64,000 nt of DNA from AC-32 sp963766375 (GTDB lineage Bacteria > Actinomycetota > Thermoleophilia > Gaiellales > Gaiellaceae). The stretch spans positions 248,001 to 312,000 of the forward strand of contig CAVXZG010000019.1 in the NCBI GenBank assembly GCA_963766375.1. The letters are read 5' to 3'. Position numbers and translations under genes: made by a program. Below are positions 8,540-17,490 of this stretch, piece after piece (positions within the stretch are counted from its first letter, which is position 1; every line of letters starts with the position of its first letter). A model generated the notes under the pieces. It did no database searches and was not told the origin of the DNA. It worked only from the letters and a program-made list of their open reading frames with translations.

Positions 8540-9760
8540 GTGACCCGAGTTCCCGAGCAAGAGACCGAGCACCTGTTCGCCGTAGGCGTGTCGCACCGTC
8601 ACGCGCCGCTCGAGGTCAGGGAGCGCCTCTTCCTCGCCGACGGCCACGCGCTCGAGCTCGCGACGGCACTGGCGGGTGACGGGGTGGAGGCGGTCGTGCT
8701 CTCGACCTGCAACCGCACCGAGATCTACCTCGCAGGTGGAAGCGAAGAGCGCGCGCGAGAGGAGCTCGAGCACCGCTCCGGGCTCGAGCTCGGCGAGGTG
8801 CTCGCGAGCTGGGAGGACGAGGCCGCCGTCGAGCACCTCTTCCGGGTCGCGGCCGGGCTCGACTCGCTCGTGCCGGGCGAGGCCCAGATCCTCGGCCAGG
8901 TGCGCCAGGCCTATGAGGCGGCGCTGACCGCCGGCTCGACCGGGCCGCTGCTGAACCGGCTCTTCGAGGACGCGCTCCGCGCGGGCAAGCGGGTGCGCAC
9001 CGAGGCGAGCCTGGCGGAGCTGCCGGAGTCTGTCGTGGCCTCCGCCGTCGAGCTCGCGGCCAAGACGCTCGGCGGCGTCGAGAACCGCCGGGCGCTGCTC
9101 TTCGGCGCCGGGAAGATGAGCGAGCTCGCGGCCCGCGACCTGCGGGCGCGCGGGGCGGAGGTGGTCGTATCGAGCCGCACGCTCGAGAGCGCTGAGGAGC
9201 TGGCCGAGCGCGTCGGCGGGCGCGCCGCGGCCTTCGACGCCGTCGCCGTTGAGCTGACCGACGCCGATCTCGTCATCTCCGCGACCCGCTGCCCCTACCC
9301 GATCTTGCACGCCGAGGCCGTTCAGCCTCGGGTGAAGCCGCTCGTGCTCGTGGACGTCGCCGTCCCGCGTGACCTCGACGCGGCGATCGGCGAGCTCGAG
9401 GGCTGCACGCTCTTCGACATCGACGACCTCGGCGACGGGCTCGTCGGCCGCGAGGAGGACGTGCGCGAGGCGGAGGAGATCGTGGCCCAGGAGACGGCCC
9501 GCTTTGCCGAGTGGCGCCGCTCCCGCGCTGCGGCCGGCGCGATCCGCGCGCTTCGCGACCGAGCCGAGACGATCCGCTCGGAGGAGCTCGCGCGGGCCGA
9601 GCCGCGCCTGACCGAGCTCTCGCCGCGCGAGCGCAAAGCCGTCGAGACGCTGACCTCGCAGATCGTGAACAAGCTTCTGCACGCGCCGACGGTCCGCGCG
9701 AAGGAGGCCGGCTCCGAGCCGCTGCGGGATCTGTTCGCCCTGCGCGACGACGGCGAGTGA
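8540..9760 (+). CDS. hemA: glutamyl-tRNA reductase
   Basis: First committed step of C5 tetrapyrrole synthesis: reduces glutamyl-tRNA to glutamate-1-semialdehyde with NADPH. It has about 406 aa. GVSHRHAPLEVRERL opens the catalytic domain, the nucleophile cysteine lies in VVLSTCNRTEIY, and substrate-binding VPGEAQILGQVRQAYEAA follows. The Rossmann NADPH domain has LFGAGKMSELAARDL, and a helical dimerization domain closes the protein. GTG 8540 is chosen because homology starts right after it (MTRVPEQETEHLFAVGVSHR). An upstream in-frame extension to 8387 is not protein-like. Its stop overlaps the hemL start by 4 bp (GTGA), so the two are translationally coupled. Confidence 0.95.
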   Translation: MTRVPEQETEHLFAVGVSHRHAPLEVRERLFLADGHALELATALAGDGVEAVVLSTCNRTEIYLAGGSEERAREELEHRSGLELGEVLASWEDEAAVEHLFRVAAGLDSLVPGEAQILGQVRQAYEAALTAGSTGPLLNRLFEDALRAGKRVRTEASLAELPESVVASAVELAAKTLGGVENRRALLFGAGKMSELAARDLRARGAEVVVSSRTLESAEELAERVGGRAAAFDAVAVELTDADLVISATRCPYPILHAEAVQPRVKPLVLVDVAVPRDLDAAIGELEGCTLFDIDDLGDGLVGREEDVREAEEIVAQETARFAEWRRSRAAAGAIRALRDRAETIRSEELARAEPRLTELSPRERKAVETLTSQIVNKLLHAPTVRAKEAGSEPLRDLFALRDDGE

Positions 9761-10977
9761 CGGCGAGCAAGCTCTACGCCCGAGCGCTGGAGGTGATCCC
9801 CGGCGGCGTCAACTCACCGGTGCGCGCGATGAAGGCCGTCGGTCTCGACGAGCCGCTCTTCGCCCGGCGTGGAGAGGGGGTTTACCTCGAGGACGTCGAG
9901 GGCCGGCGCTACCTCGACTGGGTGCTCTCCTGGGGGCCGCTCATCTTCGGGCACGCGGATCCGGAGACGATCGAGGCGGTTGCAGCCGCCGCCCGCCGGG
10001 GCACGACCTTCGGCACGGCGACCGAGGGCGAGGTCGAGCTCGCCGCCGAGATCGTCGACGCGGTGCCGTCCGTCGGGCAAGTGCGGCTGGTCTCCTCGGG
10101 CACGGAAGCCGCGATGAGCACGCTGCGGCTGGCCCGCGCGGCGACGGGCCGCGAGCCGTTCGTGCGTTTCGCCGGTTGCTACCACGGCCACGCCGACCCG
10201 TTTCTCTCGGACGCAGGATCCGGGGTGGCGACCCTCGGCCTGCGGGCTTCGGGCGAGGGCCGGGTCGTTCCGTACAACGACCTCGTGGCGGTGGAGGCGG
10301 TGGTTGAGGGCGCGGCCTGCGTCTTCGTCGAGCCTGTGGCCGGGAACATGGGCGTCGTCCCGCCTACGGAAGGGTTCCTCGAAGGCTTGCGCCGGTTGTG
10401 CGACGAGAGTGGCGCGCTGCTCGTCTTCGACGAGGTGATCACGGGCTTCCGCGTAGCGCGCGGCGGGGCCCAGGAACGCTTCGGCGTACTCCCTGACCTG
10501 ACCGTCCTCGGCAAGATCGTCGGCGGCGGCCTGCCGCTCGCGGCCTTCGGCGGCAGTAGGGAGCTGATGGAACGATTGGCCCCAGCAGGCGACGTCTACC
10601 AGGCGGGGACGCTCTCCGGAAATCCGCTCGCGACCGCGGCGGGGCTCTCGGTGCTGCGTCGGCTCACGCCGGAGGTCTACGGGGAGCTCGAGCGACGAGG
10701 GGCCCGGCTCGAGGAGGGCCTCCGTGACGCGGCGCCTGGTTGGTGCGTCCAGCGGGTCGGAGCGATGGCGACGTTGTTCGCGCACCCCGGTCCGGTGCGG
10801 AACCTCGACGACGCGCGGGCAAGCAGCAGCGAGCGCTACGGAGAGCTCTTCCGCGGCCTTCTCGGGCGCGGGATCTACATAGCGCCGTCGCAGTTCGAGG
10901 CCCTCTTTCTCTCGCTCTCGCACACGGATGACGAGATCGATCAGACGATCGCGGCTGTCGCCGAGATCCTGGCCTGA
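9757..10977 (+). CDS. hemL: glutamate-1-semialdehyde 2,1-aminomutase
   Basis: PLP enzyme converting glutamate-1-semialdehyde to 5-aminolevulinate, the step after HemA. It has about 406 aa. PGGVNSPVRAMKAVG is near the N-terminus, SSGTEAAMSTLRLARA forms the phosphate-binding region, YHGHADPFL follows, VFDEVITGFRVARGG provides the PLP-binding Asp, and TVLGKIVGGGLPLAAFGG holds the Schiff-base lysine. YQAGTLSGNPLATAAGLSVL follows. GTG 9757 overlaps the hemA stop. No further heme genes follow; the next gene is an unrelated surface protein. Confidence 0.95.
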   Translation: MTASKLYARALEVIPGGVNSPVRAMKAVGLDEPLFARRGEGVYLEDVEGRRYLDWVLSWGPLIFGHADPETIEAVAAAARRGTTFGTATEGEVELAAEIVDAVPSVGQVRLVSSGTEAAMSTLRLARAATGREPFVRFAGCYHGHADPFLSDAGSGVATLGLRASGEGRVVPYNDLVAVEAVVEGAACVFVEPVAGNMGVVPPTEGFLEGLRRLCDESGALLVFDEVITGFRVARGGAQERFGVLPDLTVLGKIVGGGLPLAAFGGSRELMERLAPAGDVYQAGTLSGNPLATAAGLSVLRRLTPEVYGELERRGARLEEGLRDAAPGWCVQRVGAMATLFAHPGPVRNLDDARASSSERYGELFRGLLGRGIYIAPSQFEALFLSLSHTDDEIDQTIAAVAEILA

Positions 10978-11131
10978 GCCGCCCTCCAGCTTTCTGTTGC
11001 GATGGAGAAGATCGGTGCTACTGTCGTGGAGCCTCGCAGGATGGGGTCGGGGTAGGAGCGGAAAACTGAACGAGAACTCGAAACACCGATCTCCGGCTGC
11101 CACGCGGTGGCTCTCGACTCGTCCCGTCAAG

Positions 11132-11746
11132 ATGACGCTCCTTGCGTGTTTCGCATTGCTCGGCTTCGCGTCGACCTACGCATATGCAGGCGGGCTGCAC
11201 GGGGCTACCGCGCCGACGACTGTGCCCAATCCGGATCCCCCGCCGGTCACGACCACGATTCGGCCGCTACCGCCGCCTCCACCTCCGCCGCCACCACCGC
11301 CTCCGCCTCCGCCCCAGACCTACGTGCCGCCGCCTCCCCCGCCGCCTGCGGCGTTTACGCCACCGCGCGTTAAGGAGCACCGCAAGCGCATCGTCCGCCA
11401 GCAGTCGCAACCGAAAAAGAAGAAGGCCGTGCTGCCAGCGGCGTCGACGTCCGGACCGCCTCCGCCGCCTGAGATCACGCAGCTGCGGCCGGCGACCCTC
11501 GGCCCAACGGTTGTCCCAGTGGCGAGCCTCAGCTCGGGATCGTCCTCGAGCCTCTTGCCGCTTCTCCTCGGGATCGCGCTCGTGCTCTCGCTGATCGTGG
11601 TCGGAATAGCGCTGACCCCGCCGGGCGCCTTGCCGAGGCCTGTGGGGATCGTGGTCTACGAGCAGCGTGATTCCCTCGTGTATGCGGGCGCTGCGATCGC
11701 CCTCGCCATCGGCCTCGGCCTGCTGATCACTCTCGGTGCCTCATGA
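11132..11746 (+). CDS. polyproline-rich membrane-anchored protein
   Basis: About 204 aa from ATG 11132; the reading frame is open further upstream, so a non-ATG start is possible, and RPVK before the ATG would suit a signal peptide n-region. MTLLACFALLGFASTYAYAG is a signal peptide or anchor. The next 60 residues are dominated by two proline runs, one of about 15 consecutive prolines, followed by a basic stretch (KEHRKRIVRQQSQPKKKK). The C-terminus has two hydrophobic segments (LLPLLLGIALVLSLIVVGIA and YAGAAIALAIGLGLLITLG). It looks like a wall-spanning spacer with membrane anchors. The stop overlaps the start of the next gene (ATGA), so the pair probably works together. Confidence 0.65.
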   Translation: MTLLACFALLGFASTYAYAGGLHGATAPTTVPNPDPPPVTTTIRPLPPPPPPPPPPPPPPPQTYVPPPPPPPAAFTPPRVKEHRKRIVRQQSQPKKKKAVLPAASTSGPPPPPEITQLRPATLGPTVVPVASLSSGSSSSLLPLLLGIALVLSLIVVGIALTPPGALPRPVGIVVYEQRDSLVYAGAAIALAIGLGLLITLGAS

Positions 11747-13727
11747 CCCGACTCGGGCTCCTTCATCGTGATCGCTGCTCGCTGCTCTTGTAGTGGGCGT
11801 TCCGCTGGCCGGAGGCACGACGTCGGACCAGCCGCTTCAACCGACGATCGACCTGATCAACGCGCCGCCGAACCCCACGAATCAGGCCGAGCGCGACCTT
11901 CGTGTTCTCCGATCAGCGACCCGACGGTGATCCTTCCAGTGCCAACTCGACGGTGGCGGCTTCTCGCCCTGCTCCAGCCCGACAGGCCTATTCGGGTCTG
12001 ACGGCCGAACGGCTCGCACACCTTCGACGTGAAGGCACTCGACGCCCTTGTCGAACGAGAGCGAGCTTGCCTCCTACACCTGGACGGTCGACACGCTCGG
12101 TCCAGACGACGCCGACGATCGACGAGCAAGCCGCCCGACCCCACCAACCAGACCGGTGCGAACTTCGCCTTCTCGCGACAGGCGACCCGACGGCGACGCT
12201 TCCAGTGCCAGCTCGACGGCGGCGGGTTCTCGGCCTGCTCACAGCCCGCGGCTACTCGGAGCTGTCGCCGACGGCTTCACACTTTCGAGGTGCAAGGCCG
12301 CTCGACGCACTCGCGAACGAGAGCGGAGTCGCCTCGTACACCTGGACGATCGACACGCTCGCCTCCAGACCGCCGACGATCGACCCTGCAAGCAGCCGCC
12401 GAACCCCACGGATCAGACAGTGCGAACTTCGCCTTCTCGGATGCCGACCCGACGGCTACGTCTTCAAGTGCCAACTCGACGGTGGCGGCTTCTCGCCCTG
12501 CTCGAGCCCGCAGCGACTACTCGGATCTCGCCGACGGCTCGCACACACTTCGATGTGAAGGCACTCGACGTGCTCGGCAGGAGAGCGAGCGTCGCGTCCT
12601 ACGCGTGGACGATCGACACGGTCAATCCGCTCGTGACCTTGACCGACAAGCCGCCACCGATCACGAACCAGACGACTGCGAGCTTCAGCTTCTCGTCGAA
12701 CAAGCCGGGCAGCACCTACGAGTGCAAGCTCGACGGCGTGGTCATCGAGCCCTGCACTGACCAGCCCCGTGCTCTACACCGGTCTGGGCGACGGTTCGCA
12801 CACATTCGCCGTCCGAGCGACTGCTGTCGGCAACCGGGCCCTCCGACTACGTACACCTGGACCGTCGACACAGTCGCTCCCGACACCACGATCACGTCCG
12901 ACGCCGCCGGCCGTCGAGCAGCAGCGCCTCCGCGAACTTCGCCTTCACGAGCAGCGAAGCCGGCTCGACGTTCGTCTGCAGTCTCGACGCGGGCGGGATC
13001 ACGCCCTGCGACTCGCCGACGACGTATTCGGGTCTCGGCGACGGAGCGCATACCTTCCGAGTGGAAGCGGTGGACGCGGCCGGGAACGCGGACGCGAGCG
13101 CCGGCGACGTACTCGTGGCAGATCGCCGGAGTCGGCCCGGCCACGATCGACAGGACGCCGCCCGGGAACGTCAAGCGCCTCAAGCGGGCCGTTGGCTATG
13201 GCAGCCTGAAGCTCTCGTGGTCACGACCGTCCGATTCGGACTTCGACCACGTCGAGGTGTTCGTCTCGACGAGCGCCAAGAGCCTGCCGCGCACGCCGGT
13301 CTACAAAGGCAAGGCGAGCAGGTACACGAACAGGCGCTTCAGGAACGGCTTGTACTACCGCTACGCCGTCGTCAGCTACGACCACACGGGCAACGCTTCG
13401 CGGGGGTCTGCCGCCGTCGTGTCCCCCAGCATCCTTCTTCGTTCGCCACGCGCCGGCCGCCGCGTACACGCCCCGCCTCTTCTCGTCTGGGCCGGAGTGA
13501 GGAAGGCGACCTTCTACAACGTCCAGATCTACTACCGGGGACGGAAGGTTCTGAGCACGTGGCCGAACTCCGCCAAGCTCAAGCTCTCGCGCAGCTGGCG
13601 CTACCAGGGTCGGCGTTTCCAGCTACGGAAGGGCTCGTATCAGTGGTACGTCTGGCCGGGCTTCGGGCCGCGTTCGAAGGCGCGATACGGACAGCTGCTG
13701 GGGCAGAGCGGCTTCAAGTTCGGCTGA
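11743..13727 (+). CDS. secreted tandem Ig-like repeat protein with fibronectin III module (many frameshifts)
   Basis: ATG 11743 overlaps the preceding stop. After repairing single-base insertions, a signal peptide (GSFIVIAAAALVVGVPLAGG) leads to five Ig-like repeats of about 87 aa. Each has the pattern PPNPTNQT, TFQCQLDGGGFSPC, SHTFDVKALD, then SYTWTVDTL. Repeat ends (YTWT-x-DT) fall near 12076, 12340, 12603, 12854 and 13112. From about 13140 the frame is clean: a fibronectin-III-like domain (LKLSWSRPSDSDFDHVEVFV) then a C-terminal module (LLVWAGVRKATFYNVQIYYR). Roughly 15 +1 lesions occur in 1.4 kb, far above the surrounding rate. It may be a real pseudogene, but the all-insertion pattern suggests consensus error in a repeat. 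Likely a cell-surface adhesin or structural protein. Confidence 0.65.
11850..13130 (+). repeat. five tandem repeats of about 260 bp
   Basis: Spacing of the conserved TACACCTGGAC/GTCGACAC block is about 264, 263, 251 and 258 bp, giving a period near 260 bp (87 codons). These encode the Ig-like repeats of the overlapping gene. Confidence 0.8.
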
Positions 13728-13730
13728 GGC

Positions 13731-14213
13731 CTAGCGGGGCCAGGCCGCGACGAGTCGCTGCCGCGTCTCGAGAAGGTGCTCCGGGAGAACCTTCACGTCG
13801 GCGAGAACGGGCATGAAGTTCGTGTCGCCCGCCCAGCGGGGGACGACGTGGAGGTGAACGTGGTCGACGACGCCGGCACCCGCGATCCGGCCGAGGTTCC
13901 AGCCCAGGTTGTAGCCCTGCGGCGCGTAGGTCTCGGCGAGTGCCGCGATCCCGTGCTGCGCCAGCCGGTGGACCTCGAGCGCCTCCTCGTCCGTAAGCTC
14001 GGCGAACTCGCCCACGTGCCGGTAGGAGGCAACCATCAGATGCCCCGACGAGTAAGGGAACTTGTTCAGCAGCACGAAGGCGTGCTCGCCGCGGTGGACG
14101 ACGAGCCGCTCCTCGTCCTCACCCGCGGCTGCGTCGCAGAAGACACAGCCGGACTGCTCGTCCGCCTGGGCGATGTACTCGAGCCGCCAGGGCGCCCAGA
14201 GCTGTTTCGTCAT
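13731..14213 (-). CDS. HIT family hydrolase
   Basis: Nucleotide-phosphate hydrolase or phosphorylase of the histidine-triad superfamily, 160 aa. It starts MTKQLWAPWRLEYI at ATG 14213. A zinc-binding CVFC motif is followed by FVLLNKFPYSSGHLMV and the catalytic triad VVDHVHLHVVPRW (H-x-H-x-H). The WAPWR N-terminus and CxxC resemble actinobacterial Ap4A phosphorylase-like HIT proteins, so dinucleoside polyphosphates are likely substrates; this is inferred from the family. It is convergent with the Ig-like gene (3 bp gap) and divergent from the L,D-transpeptidase (46 bp between starts). Confidence 0.88.
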   Translation of the reverse strand: MTKQLWAPWRLEYIAQADEQSGCVFCDAAAGEDEERLVVHRGEHAFVLLNKFPYSSGHLMVASYRHVGEFAELTDEEALEVHRLAQHGIAALAETYAPQGYNLGWNLGRIAGAGVVDHVHLHVVPRWAGDTNFMPVLADVKVLPEHLLETRQRLVAAWPR

Positions 14214-14259
14214 GGGCGCGAGACTACATTTTGTGCGCGGGAACTCTAAAATCCTGCAC

Positions 14260-15207
14260 ATGAAGCGATTCCTGCTTTTCGTGGTACTCGCCGGGATCGC
14301 CTCCGGAGCCGCCGCCCCGAGCGCCAAGCGCGCCGCGATCGTGGCCGACGGCGTGTCGATCGGAGGGGTCAAGGTGGGCGGGCTCGACTCGGAACAGGCC
14401 CGTTCCGCGATCACCTGGTGGTACAACCGCCGCCTCCGTTTCGCCTTCTACGGCAAGCGCTGGAGCTTGAAGCCGGAGACGCTCGCGGCGAAGGCCGACG
14501 TCGACTGGGCCGTCCAGGAAGCGCTCAAGGCGCAGACGAGGCAACACCTCTCGTTGCGCGTGGACGTGGACGAGAAGCAGATCGACCGCTATGTGAACGC
14601 GCTCGACGGACGGCTCTCGGTCGAGGCCGAGGACGCCACGGCGACGCTCGCCGGACTGCGGCCGGTCGTCCACGCGGGCAAGGCGGGCCTGAAGCTCAAC
14701 CGGCTCGAGACCAAGCGCCGAATCGAAAGCGCGCTCGCCGTTGCGGCGTACCGCCCGCTTCTGCGGCCGGTGGCGAAGACGGTTGCGCCGTCCGTGACGC
14801 GGAAGAACTTCGGCGCGGTGGTGGTGATCCACCGTGGCTCGAACGTGCTCCACCTCTACAGGGGCGACCGTCCCTGGCGCACCATCCGCGTCGCGACCGG
14901 CCAGGCGATCTACCCGACGCCGACCGGCTCGTTCACCGTCGTGGACAAGCAGCGCAACCCGTGGTGGCGCCCGCCCGACTCGGCCTGGGCCAAGGGCTTG
15001 AAGCCGATCCCGCCCGGCCCCGGCAACCCGCTCGGCACGCGCTGGATGGGGATCTCGGCTCCCGGCGTCGGGATGCACGGCACGCCCGACGCGGCCTCGA
15101 TCGGCTACTCGGCCTCGCACGGCTGCATCCGCATGCAGATCCCCGACGCGGAGTGGCTCTTCGACCACGTCCGCATCGGGACGCCGGTCTTCATCGTCAA
15201 CGCCTGA
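14260..15207 (+). CDS. L,D-transpeptidase with peptidoglycan-binding domain
   Basis: Exported enzyme that forms 3-3 cross-links or attaches proteins to peptidoglycan. It has 315 aa. The signal peptide MKRFLLFVVLAGIASGAAA is followed by an N-terminal putative peptidoglycan-binding domain (VGGLDSEQARSAITWWYNRR through KLNRLETKRRIESAL). The YkuD catalytic domain follows: VHLYRG-like strand LHLYRGDRPWRTIRVATGQ, YPTPTGSFTVVDKQRNPWW, MGISAPGVGMHGT and the active-site SASHGCIRM (Cys289). ATG 14260 begins a clean signal sequence. The layout matches VanW/ErfK-type wall enzymes. Confidence 0.9.
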   Translation: MKRFLLFVVLAGIASGAAAPSAKRAAIVADGVSIGGVKVGGLDSEQARSAITWWYNRRLRFAFYGKRWSLKPETLAAKADVDWAVQEALKAQTRQHLSLRVDVDEKQIDRYVNALDGRLSVEAEDATATLAGLRPVVHAGKAGLKLNRLETKRRIESALAVAAYRPLLRPVAKTVAPSVTRKNFGAVVVIHRGSNVLHLYRGDRPWRTIRVATGQAIYPTPTGSFTVVDKQRNPWWRPPDSAWAKGLKPIPPGPGNPLGTRWMGISAPGVGMHGTPDAASIGYSASHGCIRMQIPDAEWLFDHVRIGTPVFIVNA

Positions 15208-15214
15208 CCGGCCG

Positions 15215-15436
15215 CTAGACGCGGCCGGTACCCGAGAGCTCGCGCAGCTGCTGGCGCAGCCGTTCGACCTCGGCGATGAGCACATCCTCCAGGGCGGGGC
15301 GGGTGGCCTCGCGGAGATCCCTGCTGAGCGCGAGCTCGGCGCACTCGAACCTGTCGAAGGACGCGCGAAGCGCGGGCACCACGACCTGGTATGCCCCCTC
15401 GTCGTACTCCTCGCCGCAGATGCCGCAGATCGCCAA
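15215..15436 (-). CDS. small zinc-ribbon-like protein
   Basis: 73 aa. The N-terminus MAICGICGEEYDEGAYQVVV carries a CxxC knuckle; a later lone Cys (FDRFECAELALSRD) may complete a half-ribbon. The rest is helical (EDVLIAEVERLRQQLREL, coiled-coil-like). Similar small CxxC proteins are scattered in actinobacteria with no assigned function. The call rests on the plausible N-terminal motif and open frame. Confidence 0.5.
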   Translation of the reverse strand: MAICGICGEEYDEGAYQVVVPALRASFDRFECAELALSRDLREATRPALEDVLIAEVERLRQQLRELSGTGRV

Positions 15437-15594
15437 CGCTGCTCATTCTCGCCGACGCCTGCCGGAGGTTCGCGTTGATTTTTCTCAACGCAGCGCCCTT
15501 CCTCAGGCGGGGAGTGGGAAGATCGAGACACGGCTGTCCGTCTTGTCGTCGTAAGCGTCGTGTCTCTCGCGGCGCGGTAGATGGAGGAGGCAAC

Positions 15595-16446
15595 ATGGAC
15601 GAGAGAAGCGGAACCGTCCGCCTCGTTGAGTCCCGACCGGACGCCGAGGTGCGCGGCCTCGTCGCCACGGTCTCGAGGCACGAGGTGGAGGAAGTCCTGC
15701 GCGCCGACGAGGGTCCGGTCGACCTCTTGTTCGACGTGGAACGGGTCGCCCCCGAGGGCGACAAACCCGAGACTGAGCGGATCGCGCTCGCTTGGGAGCC
15801 ACAGGACCTCGAGCGCTTGCTGGGCACGACGAGTGGTGACCAGATCGCGCTCACCTTCGACGAGGAAGAGGTCCGGCGGTTGCTGGACGACGTCGAGGCG
15901 CACGGAATGCGCGAAAAGCTCGCCGTGCTCACGGTCGTCGCCGGCATGGCCGCGGCCAGTGTCGGATCGGCGAGCGGGGCGGTCTTCGCGGCGACAGGAG
16001 GCGCACCAGCGAGTGCACCCGCCGCGGCAGCCACCCAGGCGACCGCATCCGAGGTCAGCACCGGGCTGACCGGCGTTTCGATCGACCGCGTGACGGCGTC
16101 CGAGGTGAGCACGGGCCTTGGCGACGCGCAGGCACCGCCTGCCGCCGCTCAGGTTGGACGCTCGGCGAATCCGTCCGAGATCAGCACGGGCATCACCGGC
16201 GAAGCGCCGGCCGCGCCTTCCGAGATCTCGACCGGAATCGTGCAAGAGCCGGCCGTAGCGCCGGCTGAGATCACGACCGGCGTTGTGCAGCAGCCAACGG
16301 CAACGCCTGTCTCCGCCAATCCCGGCGGGTCCTCGACCTGGGCGCCGGGTCCCGAAGCGGCCGCACTCGCGGTCGGGACGATCCTCGCGCTCACCGCCGT
16401 CGGGTTCGCGCTGCGTACGCAGCGTCGTCCGCCGGCAATGCCGTAA
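15595..16446 (+). CDS. membrane protein with repeated SEVSTG/SEISTG motif
   Basis: 283 aa from ATG 15595, behind a strong GGAGGAGG Shine-Dalgarno (15582-15589). The cytoplasmic first third is acidic (VRGLVATVSRHEVEEVLRAD, DKPETERIALAWEPQDLERL). A hydrophobic segment follows (LAVLTVVAGMAAASVGSASG), then an Ala/Pro-rich extracytoplasmic region with five spaced copies of a short motif: SEVSTGL twice, SEISTGI twice, AEITTGV once. The C-terminus is a second membrane span (EAAALAVGTILALTAVGFAL) and a basic tail. I do not recognise the family. The repeated S-E-hydrophobic-S-T-G unit looks like a binding or modification site rather than an LPxTG sorting signal. Confidence 0.75.
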   Translation: MDERSGTVRLVESRPDAEVRGLVATVSRHEVEEVLRADEGPVDLLFDVERVAPEGDKPETERIALAWEPQDLERLLGTTSGDQIALTFDEEEVRRLLDDVEAHGMREKLAVLTVVAGMAAASVGSASGAVFAATGGAPASAPAAAATQATASEVSTGLTGVSIDRVTASEVSTGLGDAQAPPAAAQVGRSANPSEISTGITGEAPAAPSEISTGIVQEPAVAPAEITTGVVQQPTATPVSANPGGSSTWAPGPEAAALAVGTILALTAVGFALRTQRRPPAMP

Positions 16447-16503
16447 CCACGCCGCAGGGAGTCCGGGCGGCTGCTCGGGCTCCCTGCCCGTGCCGCCAGA
16501 TGT

Positions 16504-17490
16504 TCAGAGCCAGCGCTTGAGGCGGAAGAACGCGGTCAGCCCGACCGCGAGGCCCACCATGCCGCCGATGATCGCCCAGAACGCGGCCGCCGTGCCGAAG
16601 CCGGGGAAGTGGACGTTCATCCCGAAGATCCCGGTGATCAGGGTGAGCGGGAGCAGGATCACGGTCACGACCGTGAGGAAGCGCAGGACGTCGTTCTGGC
16701 GATGCGAGATGACCGACTCGTTCGTGTCCTCGAGCGCCTCGACGACCTCCTTGTAGTTGTCGAGCAGATCCCAGATCCGCTCGCTCGCATCCACGATGTC
16801 GTCGAAGTAGAGCTCGAGCTGCTGCGGCAGGAACCGCTCGACGTGGCGCTCGAGCAGGCGCAGGGTCGAGCGCTCCGGCTTGATGATCTTCCGGTAGGAG
16901 ATGATCTCCTGCTTCACGTTCGAGAGATCGCGGACGACCTCCTCGGCGCGCTTCTCGAACAGGTCGTCCTCGACCGAGTCGAGCTTGTGCCCGATCTTGT
17001 CGAGGATCGGGAAGCAGTAGTCGAAGAGGTCGTCGAGGATGTGGTAGAGCAGGTAGCCCGACCCCTTCGTGAAGAGCTGCTCGCGGAGCTCCTCGTCCTC
17101 CTCGCAGCGCCGGAAGAGCCGCGTCACCGGCAGCAGCTCCACGTTCGGCAGCGTGACGAGGTAGTCGTGACCGACGAAGACGTCGAGCTCGGCGGCGTTC
17201 AGGCGCTGGACGGCCTTGTCGTAGACCGGGAAGTGGAGGACGCCGAAGAGGTACTCGGGGTACTCGTCGACCTTCGGCCGCTGGCGCTTCGAGAGGACGT
17301 CCTCGAGGTCGAGCGGGTGCCAGCCGAAGCGCTCGGCGAGGGCGGTCGCTTCCTCCTGGCCGGGATTGTCGAGGTGAACCCAGGTCAGGCCGTGCGCGCG
17401 GAGCTCTGCAACGCGCGGCTCAGGGCGTGCGGTGGCGTCCCTCGCCTGCGTGCGAGGTCTCGGGCGCTTGATGCGGGGAAGGCTTGGCAC
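16504..17490 (-). CDS. corA: CorA-family magnesium/cobalt transporter
   Basis: Pentameric Mg2+/Co2+ channel of the inner membrane, 328 aa. A large acidic cytoplasmic domain (LERHVERFLPQQLELYFDDI, then DIVDASERIWDLLDNYKEVV) is followed by two C-terminal transmembrane helices. The first ends in the family signature GMNVHFPG. GTG 17490 is used; it overlaps the tail of the upstream MFS gene by 71 bp, so a later start is possible, although no good in-frame codon is seen before the conserved LTWVHLDNPG. Confidence 0.92.
   Translation of the reverse strand: MPSLPRIKRPRPRTQARDATARPEPRVAELRAHGLTWVHLDNPGQEEATALAERFGWHPLDLEDVLSKRQRPKVDEYPEYLFGVLHFPVYDKAVQRLNAAELDVFVGHDYLVTLPNVELLPVTRLFRRCEEDEELREQLFTKGSGYLLYHILDDLFDYCFPILDKIGHKLDSVEDDLFEKRAEEVVRDLSNVKQEIISYRKIIKPERSTLRLLERHVERFLPQQLELYFDDIVDASERIWDLLDNYKEVVEALEDTNESVISHRQNDVLRFLTVVTVILLPLTLITGIFGMNVHFPGFGTAAAFWAIIGGMVGLAVGLTAFFRLKRWL

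Noticed and set aside
12048..13130. Programmed frameshifting in the Ig-like repeat gene
   Set aside because: Lesions occur at many unrelated sequence contexts and are too numerous; no slippery sequence or recurring stimulator is seen.
14224..16245. 673-codon minus-strand frame over the L,D-transpeptidase and repeat-motif genes
   Set aside because: No signal, motif or plausible composition; opposite strand encodes recognisable proteins.
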